A DNA stretch of 64,000 nt from Achromobacter sp. Marseille-Q4962 (GTDB taxonomy: Bacteria; Pseudomonadota; Gammaproteobacteria; Burkholderiales; Burkholderiaceae_B), in assembly GCF_943737005.1 (NCBI RefSeq), contig NZ_CALSFU010000010.1, positions 62,001-126,000 on the forward strand, written 5' to 3'. A program made the translations under genes and the position numbers. This document shows, piece by piece, positions 47,240-55,931 of the stretch. The stretch's first letter is position 1, and each line of letters starts with the position of its first letter. The notes below the pieces were generated by a model. That model did not search any database and was not told the DNA's origin. It was given only the letters and a program-made list of their open reading frames with translations.

Positions 47240-47647
47240 TCAGAGCAGCGACTTCCCGTATTCCAGCACCTGGTCGCAGACCTTCTCCCTCAATTGGGCC
47301 TGGAGGCCGCCGCCGCTGAGGTCGAGCTTCTGGCTGCTCTGGCCGCCCAGCACACCGCCCAGTCCTTCCTGGTAGCCAGGATCGGCTTGCGCTTTCTCGT
47401 CTCCGCCCAGCTTGCCCAGCAGTTTGTCCTTGACGCTGGAAGCATCGCCGCCCAGGTAATTGTTCTTCGCGCAGTATCCGAGCACGCCGGCGATGTTGCC
47501 CGTGCCGACCGAGCCCAGGTCCGGCACCGCTGCCGGCATGGCGCCGCCGCCCACGGCGCCCTTGACGGCATCCAGCAATTGGGCGTGCGCGCCGGCGGTC
47601 AGCAGCAGGGCAGCGCAGGATACAGAGAGAGGACGGAAGAGGCGCAT
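47240..47647 (-). CDS. DUF2501 domain-containing secreted protein
   Basis: A 135-aa protein with a clear Sec signal peptide (about residues 1-22, ending AGAHAQ). The mature part is Gly-rich, LLDAVKGAVGGGAMPAAVPDLGSVGTGNIAGVLGYCAKNNYL, matching DUF2501 (YjjA-like) proteins of unknown function. Two Cys residues (about 59 and 124) could form a disulfide. AAGGAGTC precedes the ATG. It is a single cistron between a DsbA-like gene and a terminator. Confidence 0.85.
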   Translation of the reverse strand: MRLFRPLSVSCAALLLTAGAHAQLLDAVKGAVGGGAMPAAVPDLGSVGTGNIAGVLGYCAKNNYLGGDASSVKDKLLGKLGGDEKAQADPGYQEGLGGVLGGQSSQKLDLSGGGLQAQLREKVCDQVLEYGKSLL

Positions 47648-47981
47648 CGGAAGACTCCTTTGAAAAAAGCAGTCTCACTATAAGTTCATATCGAGGTCAC
47701 GCCAGCCTACCAGACGTCATGAATTGCAAGCACCTTTGCCGTGGCCGCGAGGCAGCCAGCGCCTCCCTTGCGGCTGCCGCGCCGCATGGTGTTGCAGGCA
47801 GCCGGATGCGAACCGCGCCCTCCGGGCGCTGCGCCGAAAAGAAAAAACCCCGTGGACGCCGGGTTCTACGGGGTTTTGTTTTCCAGGGCCTGCCTGGACG
47901 AATTCCTGGCGGAGGGGGGATCCATATTTTAATTTTTCTTTATATAAATCATATAGATAAAATAAAAATGAATACCGTATT
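47648..47981. other. Intergenic region with terminator and AT-rich island
   Basis: A 334-nt gap. It contains a strong terminator (47842-47877) and, at about 47920-47984, a stretch of very low GC with runs of A and T, unlike the rest of the window. No gene or mobile element is visible in it. Confidence 0.6.
47842..47880. terminator. Bidirectional rho-independent terminator
   Basis: AAAACCCCGT and ACGGGGTTTT form a perfect 10-bp stem around a 14-nt loop, with A and T runs at either end. On the minus strand it would stop transcription of the iron-locus run above it. Confidence 0.85.
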
Positions 47982-48167
47982 TTAGAAGTTCGCTGAATAC
48001 AGGCCGAGGCCGCTGCGCATGCCGGCAAGCATCAGCCAGGCGCCCGCGCCGAACACGATGAGGAGTTCGCCGGGGAAACCGGGGCGCTCCGCGTCGATCC
48101 GGCGCAGCCGCTCCTGCGGCGGTTCCGGCACGTTGCGGGAGGTCGGGACGGCGTCTGTGGTCGGCAT
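47982..48167 (-). CDS. Small single-pass membrane protein, hypothetical
   Basis: A 61-aa protein with a polar N-terminal half (PQERLRRIDAERPGF) and one hydrophobic helix, LLIVFGAGAWLMLAGM, near residues 36-52. A GAGGAACG Shine-Dalgarno sequence precedes the ATG. It is the last gene of the iron-uptake run, 52 nt after the DUF3325 gene, and probably sits in the inner membrane. I do not recognise the family. Confidence 0.6.
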   Translation of the reverse strand: MPTTDAVPTSRNVPEPPQERLRRIDAERPGFPGELLIVFGAGAWLMLAGMRSGLGLYSANF

Positions 48168-48219
48168 GGGGCGTTCCTCTCTTTCGAAGACGCCCGGGGT
48201 AGCGCAAGTCCCGTGCCGG

Positions 48220-48531
48220 CTAGGGTTTCCCGGCCAGCAAGCCGAGCCAGCGCGCGCGCCATGCAAGCGTAAAGGCGACGGAAAGGGCCGATCCCGCCAG
48301 GACCATTACCCATACCAGCGCCGCCATCGACGCATGATCGGCCGCGAGGCACAACCCCAGCGACACGGACAGGGCGAGGACGCCCAGCCAGCGCAGGGCC
48401 GATCGGGTCCGGGGCGGGCACGGCGCGTCGCCGCAGGCCTGCTCCCAGTGGACCGGCATCGCCAGGGCCAGCCAGCCCATGCCGGCCACGGCGCACAGGA
48501 TGGCCGCCAGCAGTATCAGCCCGTCAGGCAT
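48220..48531 (-). CDS. DUF3325 family inner-membrane protein
   Basis: A 103-aa hydrophobic protein with three to four membrane helices (LILLAAILCAVAGMGWLALAM, LGVLALSVSLGLCLAA, ALVWVMVLAGSALSVAF). The arrangement fits DUF3325 proteins found beside TonB receptors and PepSY proteins. The ATG at 48531 overlaps the PepSY stop by 8 nt; a GTG at 48540 would add three residues. The role in siderophore or iron uptake is inferred from neighbours. Confidence 0.75.
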   Translation of the reverse strand: MPDGLILLAAILCAVAGMGWLALAMPVHWEQACGDAPCPPRTRSALRWLGVLALSVSLGLCLAADHASMAALVWVMVLAGSALSVAFTLAWRARWLGLLAGKP

Positions 48532-50208
48532 GGGAGGCACTCTTGCGCTTTTCCGAGGACACGCCGGCTTCAGTCTTGGCGCGGCGCTTCAGCCTCGCCG
48601 CGACCAGCGCGGCAGTCGCCGCCGATGCCAGCAGGAACATATCCACGCCAGCCACCGGCCAATACCGCTCTCCCACCGTCTTCAATAGATGGTCTCCAGT
48701 GCTCAGCCAGTTCAACAACACGGCCGCCAGGGCCAGCACGGAGATGGCCTGGCATTGCTCGCGCCACGCCGGGTTGGTTCTTCCCTGGGCCACGAACCTG
48801 GATCGCCTGAACGCGTGCGCCATTGCAAGCGCCCAGGCTCCCCAGAACAGATGCTGTTCCAGGGCGCCGCGCTCGGGCCATCCCGCGGGCAGCGTCTCGG
48901 GCAGCAGCCGGTTGGCGATCAATATGCTCAGCGTGGCGACAAGCATGCCCGTGACTGCGGTCACCGCCATCGCATCGACCACGCGGCAACCGCGGCTGCC
49001 CGTCTCGGCATGCCGCTTTTTTCGTTTTTCCACGAAGAACAGCAGGCCCGTGGCAATACAGGCGCAACCCGCCAATCCACCCAGCACATACAGCCATCGC
49101 AATAGCCAGTGGCGGAAATGCTGCAAATGCAAGCCGGTAAGAAACTCATTCACGCTGTCCACTGCGGAAGGGCTCGGATCCTCGCGCAGCACTTCGCCGG
49201 TCGCCGCCCTGAAATGCACGCCTTCGCCAGTCAGGGCGATGCGATCGGTGCCGGCCCGGTAGATGCTGACATAGCCGTTGGCATCATAGGGGAACTGCAC
49301 GGCCAGAAAGCCCACCTCGCCCGCCATGCCTCTGCCGAAGCCCAGCGGCGCCGGGCTTCGGCCACCATGGAGTCCACCGACGCCAGCGGCGCGGCGATCC
49401 CTGCCCGTTCATGAGGCAGGCCCGTTTCGTCGGCTTCCCGCTGCTCGCTGAATTCATGCAGCGGTTCGAGCTGGGTATGCGTGACGGGAAAGTAAATGCC
49501 GGCGAAGATCACCAGCCCGGTAAAGGCAAAGAAGAAATGGAACGGCAGCGCAACCACGCCGGTCAGGTTGTGCAGATCCAGCAGGCCGCGTTGCGTGTTC
49601 TTGCGGGGCCGGAAGGTGAACAATTCGCGGAACAGCTTACGGTGCATGACCACGCCGCTGACCAGCGCCGCCAGCATCGCCAGGGCGGCCAGCCCCACGA
49701 TCCAATAGCCCACGCCTTTCCAATACCAGGTCAGGCTGTAGTGCAGCGGATAGAAAAAGCTGCTGCCGATCTTGAGATGGTCGTCGGGCAAGCCGGCGCC
49801 CGTGCGCGGGTCGATGGTGCGCCGCGCCCAGATCGTCGTGCCCGGCTTCTTCGCATTGGGCACTTCGTAACCCACAAACAGACCCAGCACGGGGTCACGG
49901 TGGGTGGAATAGAATCCCCAACGCTTCGGGACATCGAAGCGGTCGGGCAGCGGACCGTACACCTGGTCGCGCATGCGTTCGCGGCGGTCGGCCGAGGGTT
50001 GCATGCTCTCCAGGTTCGGCTTGAGCATCTGGTCGAACGACGGCATGGGCTGGGGCGCGAAGCGCGAGGAGGGAATGGCCCAGCGGTCGATTTCGCGGTC
50101 GAACACCGACAAGGCGCCGAAGAAGAACACAACCATCAGCACGAAGCCCAGCACCAGTCCGAACCATGTATGCAGCCAGGCCATGCTGAGGCGAAAGTTC
50201 TGAAACAT
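48524..50208 (-). pseudogene. PepSY-associated TM (PiuB-like) protein, frameshifted
   Basis: Two frames together make one PepSY-associated membrane protein of about 560 aa. The first (from 50208) starts MFQNFRLSMAWLHTWFGLVLGF and runs through several membrane helices to SVDSMVAEARRRW. The second begins in the other frame at FGRGMAGEVGFLAVQFPYDANG and runs to 48524. Near 49341-49343 the minus strand reads TGGGCTTCGG; one extra G would restore a continuous frame. A 1-nt deletion is thus the simplest explanation. Such proteins act in the inner membrane on iron-siderophore complexes; here it is probably inactive, unless the shift is a sequencing error. Confidence 0.8.
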
Positions 50209-50223
50209 AGGCAGCTCCGGCGC

Positions 50224-50529
50224 TCAGGCGAGCGTGAGGTATTGCACGAGTGAAGCCGCGCCTGCCATCAAGGCGCCGCCGCCGGCCAGCATGGTTCAGA
50301 CGCGCGCCAACCCTCGCGCCGAGAAGGCCCACAGGAAGACCGCGAGAAAAACCAGAAAGCCCAGGATGTAGCTGAGGTGCTCGGCATCATGGAACTCCAT
50401 GCCGGCGGCGAACAGCCCGGCCACGCCCAAGGAGATGAACCCCCAGGTGAAGGCGTAGCCGCCGAGCAACGCGGCGGCCACGCGCATGCCTGGAATCCAA
50501 TACCTGGCTGAGCCCTCTGGATCTCGCAT
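50224..50529 (-). pseudogene. DUF3649 iron-uptake membrane protein with an in-frame stop
   Basis: The frame from 50529 encodes 77 aa with two membrane helices (RVAAALLGGYAFTWGFISLGVA, LSYILGFLVFLAVFLWAFSARG), fitting DUF3649 proteins. It stops at TGA (50296-50298). The same frame then continues TMLAGGGALMAGAASLVQ, a third hydrophobic helix, to a second TGA at 50224. Family members usually have this third helix after a Trp, so TGG to TGA is likely. The 77-aa form could still be made, hence the uncertainty. Confidence 0.6.
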
Positions 50530-50540
50530 CGAGGTTCTCC

Positions 50541-53120
50541 TCAGAACTGATATTTCAACGTCAGCATCGCGTTGCGGGTAGGGGCATAGATGCCGGAGTA
50601 GAACGTGGTATCCAGGCCCTGCAGGTATTTCTTGTTGAACACGTTATTGACGTTCAGGGTGGCGGAAAGCTGGCGATTGAAGTCGTAACGGGCCATCAGG
50701 TTGGCCACCACGTAGGATTCCTGCTCTCCGTTCAGGGTGACGCCGGGCAAATCCCAGGTCGTCGCGGCGTAATGGATACGGCTCTGCCAATTCAGCCCGC
50801 CGCCCACGGTCAGGCGGTTCCAGGCTCCGGGCAGGCGATAGGTAGTCCAGAGCTTGGCCATGTGGCGCGGGAAGATGGTGCGGATGGATTCACCTGCGGC
50901 ATTCTTGGTGGTGCTGTAGCTGTAACTTAACGCCGCCTGCCAGCCGGGCGCGAGCTCGCCGTTGAACTCGATATCCAGGCCCGAGGTCTTTGCGCCCTTT
51001 ACCGCACGATAGGCGGGCTCGTTCACGGTGCCCGGCACGGTCTGGCCCGGATCGGCCTCGGCAAGATTGTCCTGGCGAATCTGGTAGAGCGCGATGGCGC
51101 TATTGAGGCGTCCGCCGAAGAATTCGCTTTTCAGGCCGATTTCGTAGTTGTCGCCGGTACGAGGATCGAGTATCTCGCCATTGCGGTCGCGAGAGCCCTG
51201 AGGCTTGAAGATGCTGGTGTAGCTGGCATAGACCGAGTGCACTTCGTTCAAGTCATAAACGATGCCGGCATACGGGGTGACGACACCGCTCTCGCTCATT
51301 CTGGTGATCTTGTTGTTTCTCGCCAACGCTTCGGGGACATAGATCTGGGAGAGCTGGTAACGGTAATTGCTGAGCCGCGCCCCCATGATGATGGCCAGGT
51401 CATCCCGGGGTTTCAGGCGCAGCGCGGAATAGACGCCGTTCTGTTTTTGCCAGCCGTCGTAGTTCATGAGCTTTTCACCCGTTACGTTGGGGCCGGCAGT
51501 CTCGTTGCCCCAGTCGCAAATATTGACCCGGGTTCCTTCGATGCCCGCTCCCCGCATGGGGTCGTGAAAATTCTTGAATTCGGCCCAATTGAAACCGAGC
51601 ACGAACTCATGTTCTCTTCCCAATAGTTCGAACGGGCCCTCGATTTGTACGTCGAACCCGGTCTGTTCCTGTCTGGCGCTGCCCAGCGCGCCATAGAAGC
51701 GTACGCCGTCGCCAGTTTCGCGGTCGGGGAACCCCCAGCTGGCGTTTGCCGCGGAGTATTCGCGCGTGCCGTGCAGGTAATTTCCCGAGAATTTCAGCGT
51801 CCAATCGTTGGCAAACTTATGTTGCAGGTTCAGGAAAGCGTTGTAAACCTGGATCTCGTTTCGATTCCACCGCGCCGCGGCATTGTCGGAAGCGCTGAAG
51901 TCGGTCTGCTTGCCATCGCTGTAGAACAGCGGCAGTCCGGTGGAGGATTGCCCGCGGGGATCGTTCTTCTGGTAATCCAGGCCCGCCGTCAATAGCGTGT
52001 TCGGCGTCAGGTCGGCCTCCAGGACGCCATAGAGCACGGTTTTCTTTTGCTTGTAATAGTCGATATGGGTATCGCCCTGCTCATGCGCGGCCACGAAACG
52101 TCCGCGCAACGTGCCGGCCTCATTGATCGGACCGCCCAGATCCAGTTCTCCCCGCCCACGGCTCCAACTGCCCCCGCTAAGGCTGAAATATCCTTGAAAT
52201 TCGCGCGTGGGTTTCTTGCGCACGAGGTTGATGGTCCCGGATGGATCGCCCGCGCCTGTCAGCAGGCCGGTCGCGCCGCGCAACACTTCCACGTGGTCGT
52301 AGATCGCCAGGTCCGCCTGGCTCTGAGGGATGTTCTGCGACACGATATCGGTTGCGGTAAGAACGCCGTCGAACTGGTAGTTGTCGATGTCATAACCGCG
52401 CGAGAGTATTGAAAAGCGGCTGGCGCCGATGTTCTGCACGGAGATGCCCGGCGTCCGGTCCAGCAGTGTCTCGATGCTGTCTATCCCTTCGTCTTCAATT
52501 CGTTGCCGGGTCATGACGCTCACGCTTTGCGGCGTTTCACGCAGCGTCAGGGGCAGGCCCGTGGCGCTTGCGATGGGGCCATTCATGGCGTAGCTGTGGC
52601 TGCCCTCGGTGACGTTCAACGAGTCGGCCCGGACCGTTACAGGCTCCAGCGTCGCCACGCCGCTCGCGGACGATCCGGGAATGCGCCGCAGCACAAACCC
52701 GCCAGCGGTGCCTGGCTCGGCCGCCAGTCCCGTCCCGGCCAGCAAGGCGTTCAAGGCCGCCTGCGCGCTCAGTTCGCCGGATACGCCGGGGCTGCGCTTG
52801 TCCTGGGCGAGCTCGCCGGCCCCCGCCACCAGGACGCCCGATTCGCCGGCGAAGCGCGCCAGCACCGAGCTCAATGGTCCCGCCGGAATGTCGTAGCGCC
52901 GCGGCGCTTCCGCGGTCCGCGCGGCGCCCGCGGAAGCGGCGGAGGCTTGCGCGTGCGCGGCCGGCTGCCAGCCGGCCGCGGCCAGGGCGCCGGCGGCGAA
53001 TGCCAATTGGGCGATGCGGGCTGCCGGCGCGAGACGAAATGGGGCGCCCGGGCGCCGCGACGGGCGAATCGAGGGATGGGCGGGCTGGCATGCGGCACGA
53101 GCGGCGGGATGACGAGACAT
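50541..53120 (-). CDS. TonB-dependent siderophore receptor with STN domain
   Basis: Outer-membrane receptor of 859 aa. After a signal peptide (about residues 35-60, ending AHAQA) comes a secretin/TonB STN signalling domain: YDIPAGPLSSVLARFAGESGVLV. The plug starts with LEPVTVRADS and LRETPQSVSVMTRQRIEDEGI, then the 22-strand barrel, ending MLTLKYQF with the required terminal Phe. The STN domain passes a ligand signal to the FecR-like protein encoded upstream. The start MSRHPAA is the closest ATG to the leader but has a weak ribosome site; an ATG 30 codons earlier is possible. The siderophore is unknown. Confidence 0.93.
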   Translation of the reverse strand: MSRHPAARAACQPAHPSIRPSRRPGAPFRLAPAARIAQLAFAAGALAAAGWQPAAHAQASAASAGAARTAEAPRRYDIPAGPLSSVLARFAGESGVLVAGAGELAQDKRSPGVSGELSAQAALNALLAGTGLAAEPGTAGGFVLRRIPGSSASGVATLEPVTVRADSLNVTEGSHSYAMNGPIASATGLPLTLRETPQSVSVMTRQRIEDEGIDSIETLLDRTPGISVQNIGASRFSILSRGYDIDNYQFDGVLTATDIVSQNIPQSQADLAIYDHVEVLRGATGLLTGAGDPSGTINLVRKKPTREFQGYFSLSGGSWSRGRGELDLGGPINEAGTLRGRFVAAHEQGDTHIDYYKQKKTVLYGVLEADLTPNTLLTAGLDYQKNDPRGQSSTGLPLFYSDGKQTDFSASDNAAARWNRNEIQVYNAFLNLQHKFANDWTLKFSGNYLHGTREYSAANASWGFPDRETGDGVRFYGALGSARQEQTGFDVQIEGPFELLGREHEFVLGFNWAEFKNFHDPMRGAGIEGTRVNICDWGNETAGPNVTGEKLMNYDGWQKQNGVYSALRLKPRDDLAIIMGARLSNYRYQLSQIYVPEALARNNKITRMSESGVVTPYAGIVYDLNEVHSVYASYTSIFKPQGSRDRNGEILDPRTGDNYEIGLKSEFFGGRLNSAIALYQIRQDNLAEADPGQTVPGTVNEPAYRAVKGAKTSGLDIEFNGELAPGWQAALSYSYSTTKNAAGESIRTIFPRHMAKLWTTYRLPGAWNRLTVGGGLNWQSRIHYAATTWDLPGVTLNGEQESYVVANLMARYDFNRQLSATLNVNNVFNKKYLQGLDTTFYSGIYAPTRNAMLTLKYQF

Positions 53121-53290
53121 GAAGGACGGGGTTCCACAGACGCGGTTTATCGATGAGAGCGATAAGGCGCCCGGCCGGAGCGGGGCGGGTCCTGTTTGAG
53201 AAGCTCTCATTGATTAGATCGAGCGAGCGGCTCGAAAGCGGAACCGGTTTGCCTGAGCGGCAGTTTTTTTGGGCGAGAAAGGCCCGGCGT

Positions 53291-54283
53291 TCAAGGACTG
53301 GAGGCTGCGCCGTCCCGGGGTTCGATGCTGACCCACCAGGACAGGGGGCGTTTCACCCGGATGGGCAGCACGGCTTCCAGCATGGCCAGCGCCCGGTCCG
53401 GATCGGTCGCCGGATAGCTGCCGATGACCGACAGATGGGCGATTTCGGGCGCGACGCCGAGGTAGCCGCCGCGGTAGCGCCGCAGCTCCCGCACGACGTC
53501 GATCAGGGGAGTGTTCTCCGTGACCAGGATGCCGCGCGTCCACGCTTCGCGCGCGGGGTCGGCGATTTCGCCGGCGGCCAGCGTTGCGCTGGTGAAGCGC
53601 GTCTGCTGGCCGGTCTGGATGATGCGCGTGGCGGCGGTGTCCGCGGTGCGGGCCTCGACGGCGCCGCTGTAGACGGCGACCAGGGTTTCGTCGTCGTCCA
53701 GGCGCACGGTGAAGCGGGTGCCCAGGGCGCGCAGGCGTCCCTGCGGCGTATCCACGACGAAGGGCCGGTCCGGGTCGGCCGCGGTCTGGACCAGGATCTC
53801 TCCGGCGATCAGGCGAATCCGGCGCAGGTCCTTGCGGTAGTCCAGGTCGAACGCGCTGGCGGTGCCCAGCCAGATCGAAGACCCGTCGGGAAGTTCGATG
53901 CTCCGCACTTCGCCGGTCTCGCTGCGGTAGTCGGCGTAGCGCGCCATCAGCAGGCCGGGCAGCGGCGTATGGCGCCAGCCTATCCAGCCGAACAGGGCGC
54001 TGCCGGCCAGACCGCCCAGGCCCACCAGCACCTGGCGGCGGCGCGCCATGCGGGTGTTGGCGGTACAGAAGCCCCGGGCCGCGGCATCGCGGCTGGGGCT
54101 GTTCTGGACCGGCTCGAACCGGCCGCTGATGCGTTCGACCTGCTGCCAGGCCTTGCGGTGTTCCTGCGCGTCGTCCAGCCAGGCCTGCCATTGCGCCCGG
54201 TCCGCGGCCGTGGCCTCGCCGGAGCGCAGCAGGGCGAACCATTCGGCGGCCTGTTGCAGGGCCTGGTGCGAAAGGGCGGACAT
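53291..54283 (-). CDS. FecR family anti-sigma/sigma-regulator protein
   Basis: FecR-type inner-membrane regulator, 330 aa. The N-terminal cytosolic domain (about residues 5-60) includes AAEWFALLRSGEATAADRAQWQAWLDD, which binds the sigma factor. A single membrane helix, VLVGLGGLAGSALFGWIGW, is near residues 83-101. The periplasmic FecR domain follows (LPDGSSIWLGTASAFDLDY, FVVDTPQGRLRALGTRFTV). It would sense the loaded TonB receptor through its STN domain. Start MSALSHQ fits the family; the longer frame overlaps the sigma gene. Confidence 0.92.
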   Translation of the reverse strand: MSALSHQALQQAAEWFALLRSGEATAADRAQWQAWLDDAQEHRKAWQQVERISGRFEPVQNSPSRDAAARGFCTANTRMARRRQVLVGLGGLAGSALFGWIGWRHTPLPGLLMARYADYRSETGEVRSIELPDGSSIWLGTASAFDLDYRKDLRRIRLIAGEILVQTAADPDRPFVVDTPQGRLRALGTRFTVRLDDDETLVAVYSGAVEARTADTAATRIIQTGQQTRFTSATLAAGEIADPAREAWTRGILVTENTPLIDVVRELRRYRGGYLGVAPEIAHLSVIGSYPATDPDRALAMLEAVLPIRVKRPLSWWVSIEPRDGAASSP

Positions 54284-54335
54284 GGATGGCGGAAGGGGCG
54301 GGTCGGCGTGCACGGCGATCGCTCGGGGGCGGCGC

Positions 54336-54905
54336 TCAGCCGGGCGAGGAAGCGGCCGGAACGATATGCGGCATGTGCCTCGGCAGGTCCGCCGCCACGC
54401 CGCGCGCTTCCAGCAGCAGGCAATGGAACATGGCCTGGGCCACATACTTGCGCACCATGCGCGTGGAGACGCCCAGTTCCGCAGCCACTTCCTTGTCCGT
54501 CATGTCGCAGGCGACCGCCATGACGAAGGCGTTAGCAGCCTTGACCGGCATGCCGCGCAGCATGGCGTCGACTTCGAGCAGGGCCTGGACCACGATGGCC
54601 TGGTGTTCCACCGATGGCGCCGCGGCTTCGGGCCGGCTGGCCAGTTCTTCGAGCCACACCCGTTCGATCTGGCGCCGGCGCCAGATGTCCACGCACATGC
54701 CGTTGGCCATCGCGCGCAGGTAGGCGCGCGCCTCCGACGTGCTGTCGAAGCGGCGCGGCCTCTGGATCAGGCGGACGAAGGCATCGTGGGCCAGGTCGGC
54801 GGCATCGAAGGAATCGCCCAGGCGGCGGCGCAGCCACGACAGCAGCCACCCGTGATGGTTGCTGTACAGGGACTCGATGTCGGGAGGGGATGTCTCGATA
54901 GGTAC
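54336..54905 (-). CDS. ECF sigma factor (FecI type), start codon not resolved
   Basis: Extracytoplasmic-function sigma factor. Region 2 reads IESLYSNHHGWLLSWLRRRLGDSFDAADLAHDAFVRLIQ and continues to AMANGMCVDIWRRRQIERVW. Region 4 is MTDKEVAAELGVSTRMVRKYVAQA. No ATG, GTG or TTG exists in frame between the TGA at 54954-54956 and the ATG at 54710, which would drop most of region 2. Either a rare start (ATC or CTG) is used, or the start codon was lost by mutation. A Fur-type promoter lies just upstream. Upper coordinate is the end of conserved coding, not a proven start. Confidence 0.7.
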   Translation of the reverse strand, partial: VPIETSPPDIESLYSNHHGWLLSWLRRRLGDSFDAADLAHDAFVRLIQRPRRFDSTSEARAYLRAMANGMCVDIWRRRQIERVWLEELASRPEAAAPSVEHQAIVVQALLEVDAMLRGMPVKAANAFVMAVACDMTDKEVAAELGVSTRMVRKYVAQAMFHCLLLEARGVAADLPRHMPHIVPAASSPG

Positions 54906-54944
54906 GGTGTAAGGGCGTCGATCGGTTTCGCGGCGCCAGAATTT

Positions 54945-54973
54945 AAATAAGAATCACTACCAATTATTATCAA
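54945..54973 (-). promoter_or_regulatory. Fur box and promoter of the sigma factor gene
   Basis: On the minus strand, GATAATAATTGGTAGTGATT followed by CTTATT (54946-54971) resembles the Fur-box repeats of GATAAT. It overlaps a promoter: TTGATA (54968-54973), 17-bp spacer, TTATTT (54945-54950). Iron repression of the sigma-FecR-receptor genes is the expected outcome. Confidence 0.75.
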
Positions 54974-55126
54974 AACCAGGCGATTTCGCAACGCGGTCCC
55001 GGGGCGGCAAAGGCCCATTCTTCGTCGGAAACGTCGGCCGGATACCCGCGCAGCGCAACAGCCTGTCGGCGGGGTGCAGGGGATGTTTGTCCCCCTGCGC
55101 CCTTGCCCTTCGGCGAGAACGGTGTT

Positions 55127-55147
55127 CCAAGAGGCCGCGCCTCTTGG
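55127..55147. repeat. Perfect 9-bp-arm hairpin near a mobile-element remnant
   Basis: CCAAGAGGC and GCCTCTTGG flank CGC. No T run follows on either strand, so it is not a standard terminator. It lies between the iron locus and the RepA-like fragment. Confidence 0.5.
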
Positions 55148-55182
55148 TCAAGCCCCGCAGCGGCGCGAAGCGAAGGCCAATC

Positions 55183-55606
55183 CTAGGCAGGACGCGGCCG
55201 CCAGCCCTTGGCCTGCACCACCTGCGTGGCAAGCTCGCCCGCATGCTCCGGCATATTCAGCGTCTTGCGCAGGCGAGCGAGGTACGCAAGCGCGGTTTCG
55301 CGCGATGCGGGTTGCGGCGCTTCCACCGCCCCCAAAATGTCACGGGCCGATCCCTCGACCTTCTCGCCCCAAGCAACGCGGGTGGTCTGAATGCCGCTGT
55401 CCAGGCTGCACGGTTCGATGAAGTAGGTGACGCCCCCGTCATCAATGGAAATGTTGCTCTTGGCGCGGGCCAGGACGCGCCCCTCGCTGTCTTCCTGCTT
55501 GGCAGCCACCAGCACAGTACGGGCGAACGCGCCAAAGGCTTGAGACCCAATAACGCGCTCCTGCGGTGATGTGCCTGCCGATCCTTTGGCGAAGTGAGTG
55601 ATAGTC
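55183..55606 (-). pseudogene. C-terminal fragment of RepA-like AAA ATPase (plasmid/phage)
   Basis: The frame reads THFAKGSAGTSPQERVIGSQAFGAFARTVLVAAKQ followed by VLARAKSNIS. This matches the C-terminal part of RepA/AAA_25 ATPases found on plasmids, prophages and integrative elements. The Walker A half is missing: upstream of about 55606 the similarity stops in non-coding sequence before the tRNA terminator. It ends normally at 55183. A tRNA-Ser gene lies 140 nt away, a common integration site, so this is probably the scar of a lost element. No integrase or att repeat was found. Confidence 0.75.
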
Positions 55607-55677
55607 GATCATACCCCCAGATATAACCCCTCATACCCCCGGCTGCTGGCGCACTTTAGCGGACTGTCCCGGACAAG

Positions 55678-55712
55678 AAAAAACCCGCAGAGCCTTAGCT
55701 GGTGCGGGTTTT
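55678..55712 (-). terminator. Rho-independent terminator of tRNA-Ser
   Basis: AAAACCCGC and GCGGGTTTTTT form a 9-bp stem with a 15-nt loop, ending in six T on the minus strand, 32 nt past the tRNA 3' end. Confidence 0.85.
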
Positions 55713-55744
55713 CGGACTTCTACGCATTTCTGCGCATGTATTCT

Positions 55745-55835
55745 TGGCGGACAGAGGGGGATTCGAACCCCCGATACGCTTTTGACGTATACACGCTTTC
55801 CAGGCGTGCGCCTTCAACCACTCGGCCACCTGTCC
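55745..55835 (-). tRNA. tRNA-Ser (anticodon GGA)
   Basis: A 91-nt class II tRNA with encoded CCA. The acceptor stem GGACAGG pairs with CTGTCC; the anticodon loop CTGGAAA between CACGC and GCGTG gives GGA. The long variable arm (TATACGTCAAAAGCGTAT) is typical of tRNA-Ser, and the T arm is GGGGGTTCGAATCCCCC. Confidence 0.97.
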
Positions 55836-55931
55836 TGATTCGGGACTCGCATTGCGGAAAATGCGAATCCGCGATTCTAGCAGAAGGCGGCCGGGCGTGC
55901 ATCTCTCCTCGATTATAGGGACAAATCATCC

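Noticed and set aside
55127-55147. Hairpin as a terminator for the sigma-factor locus
   Set aside because: No T run on either side, and it lies upstream of the sigma gene, not at the end of the operon.
55599-55745. Direct-repeat att site from the tRNA-Ser 3' end
   Set aside because: Only short partial matches to the tRNA end are present nearby.
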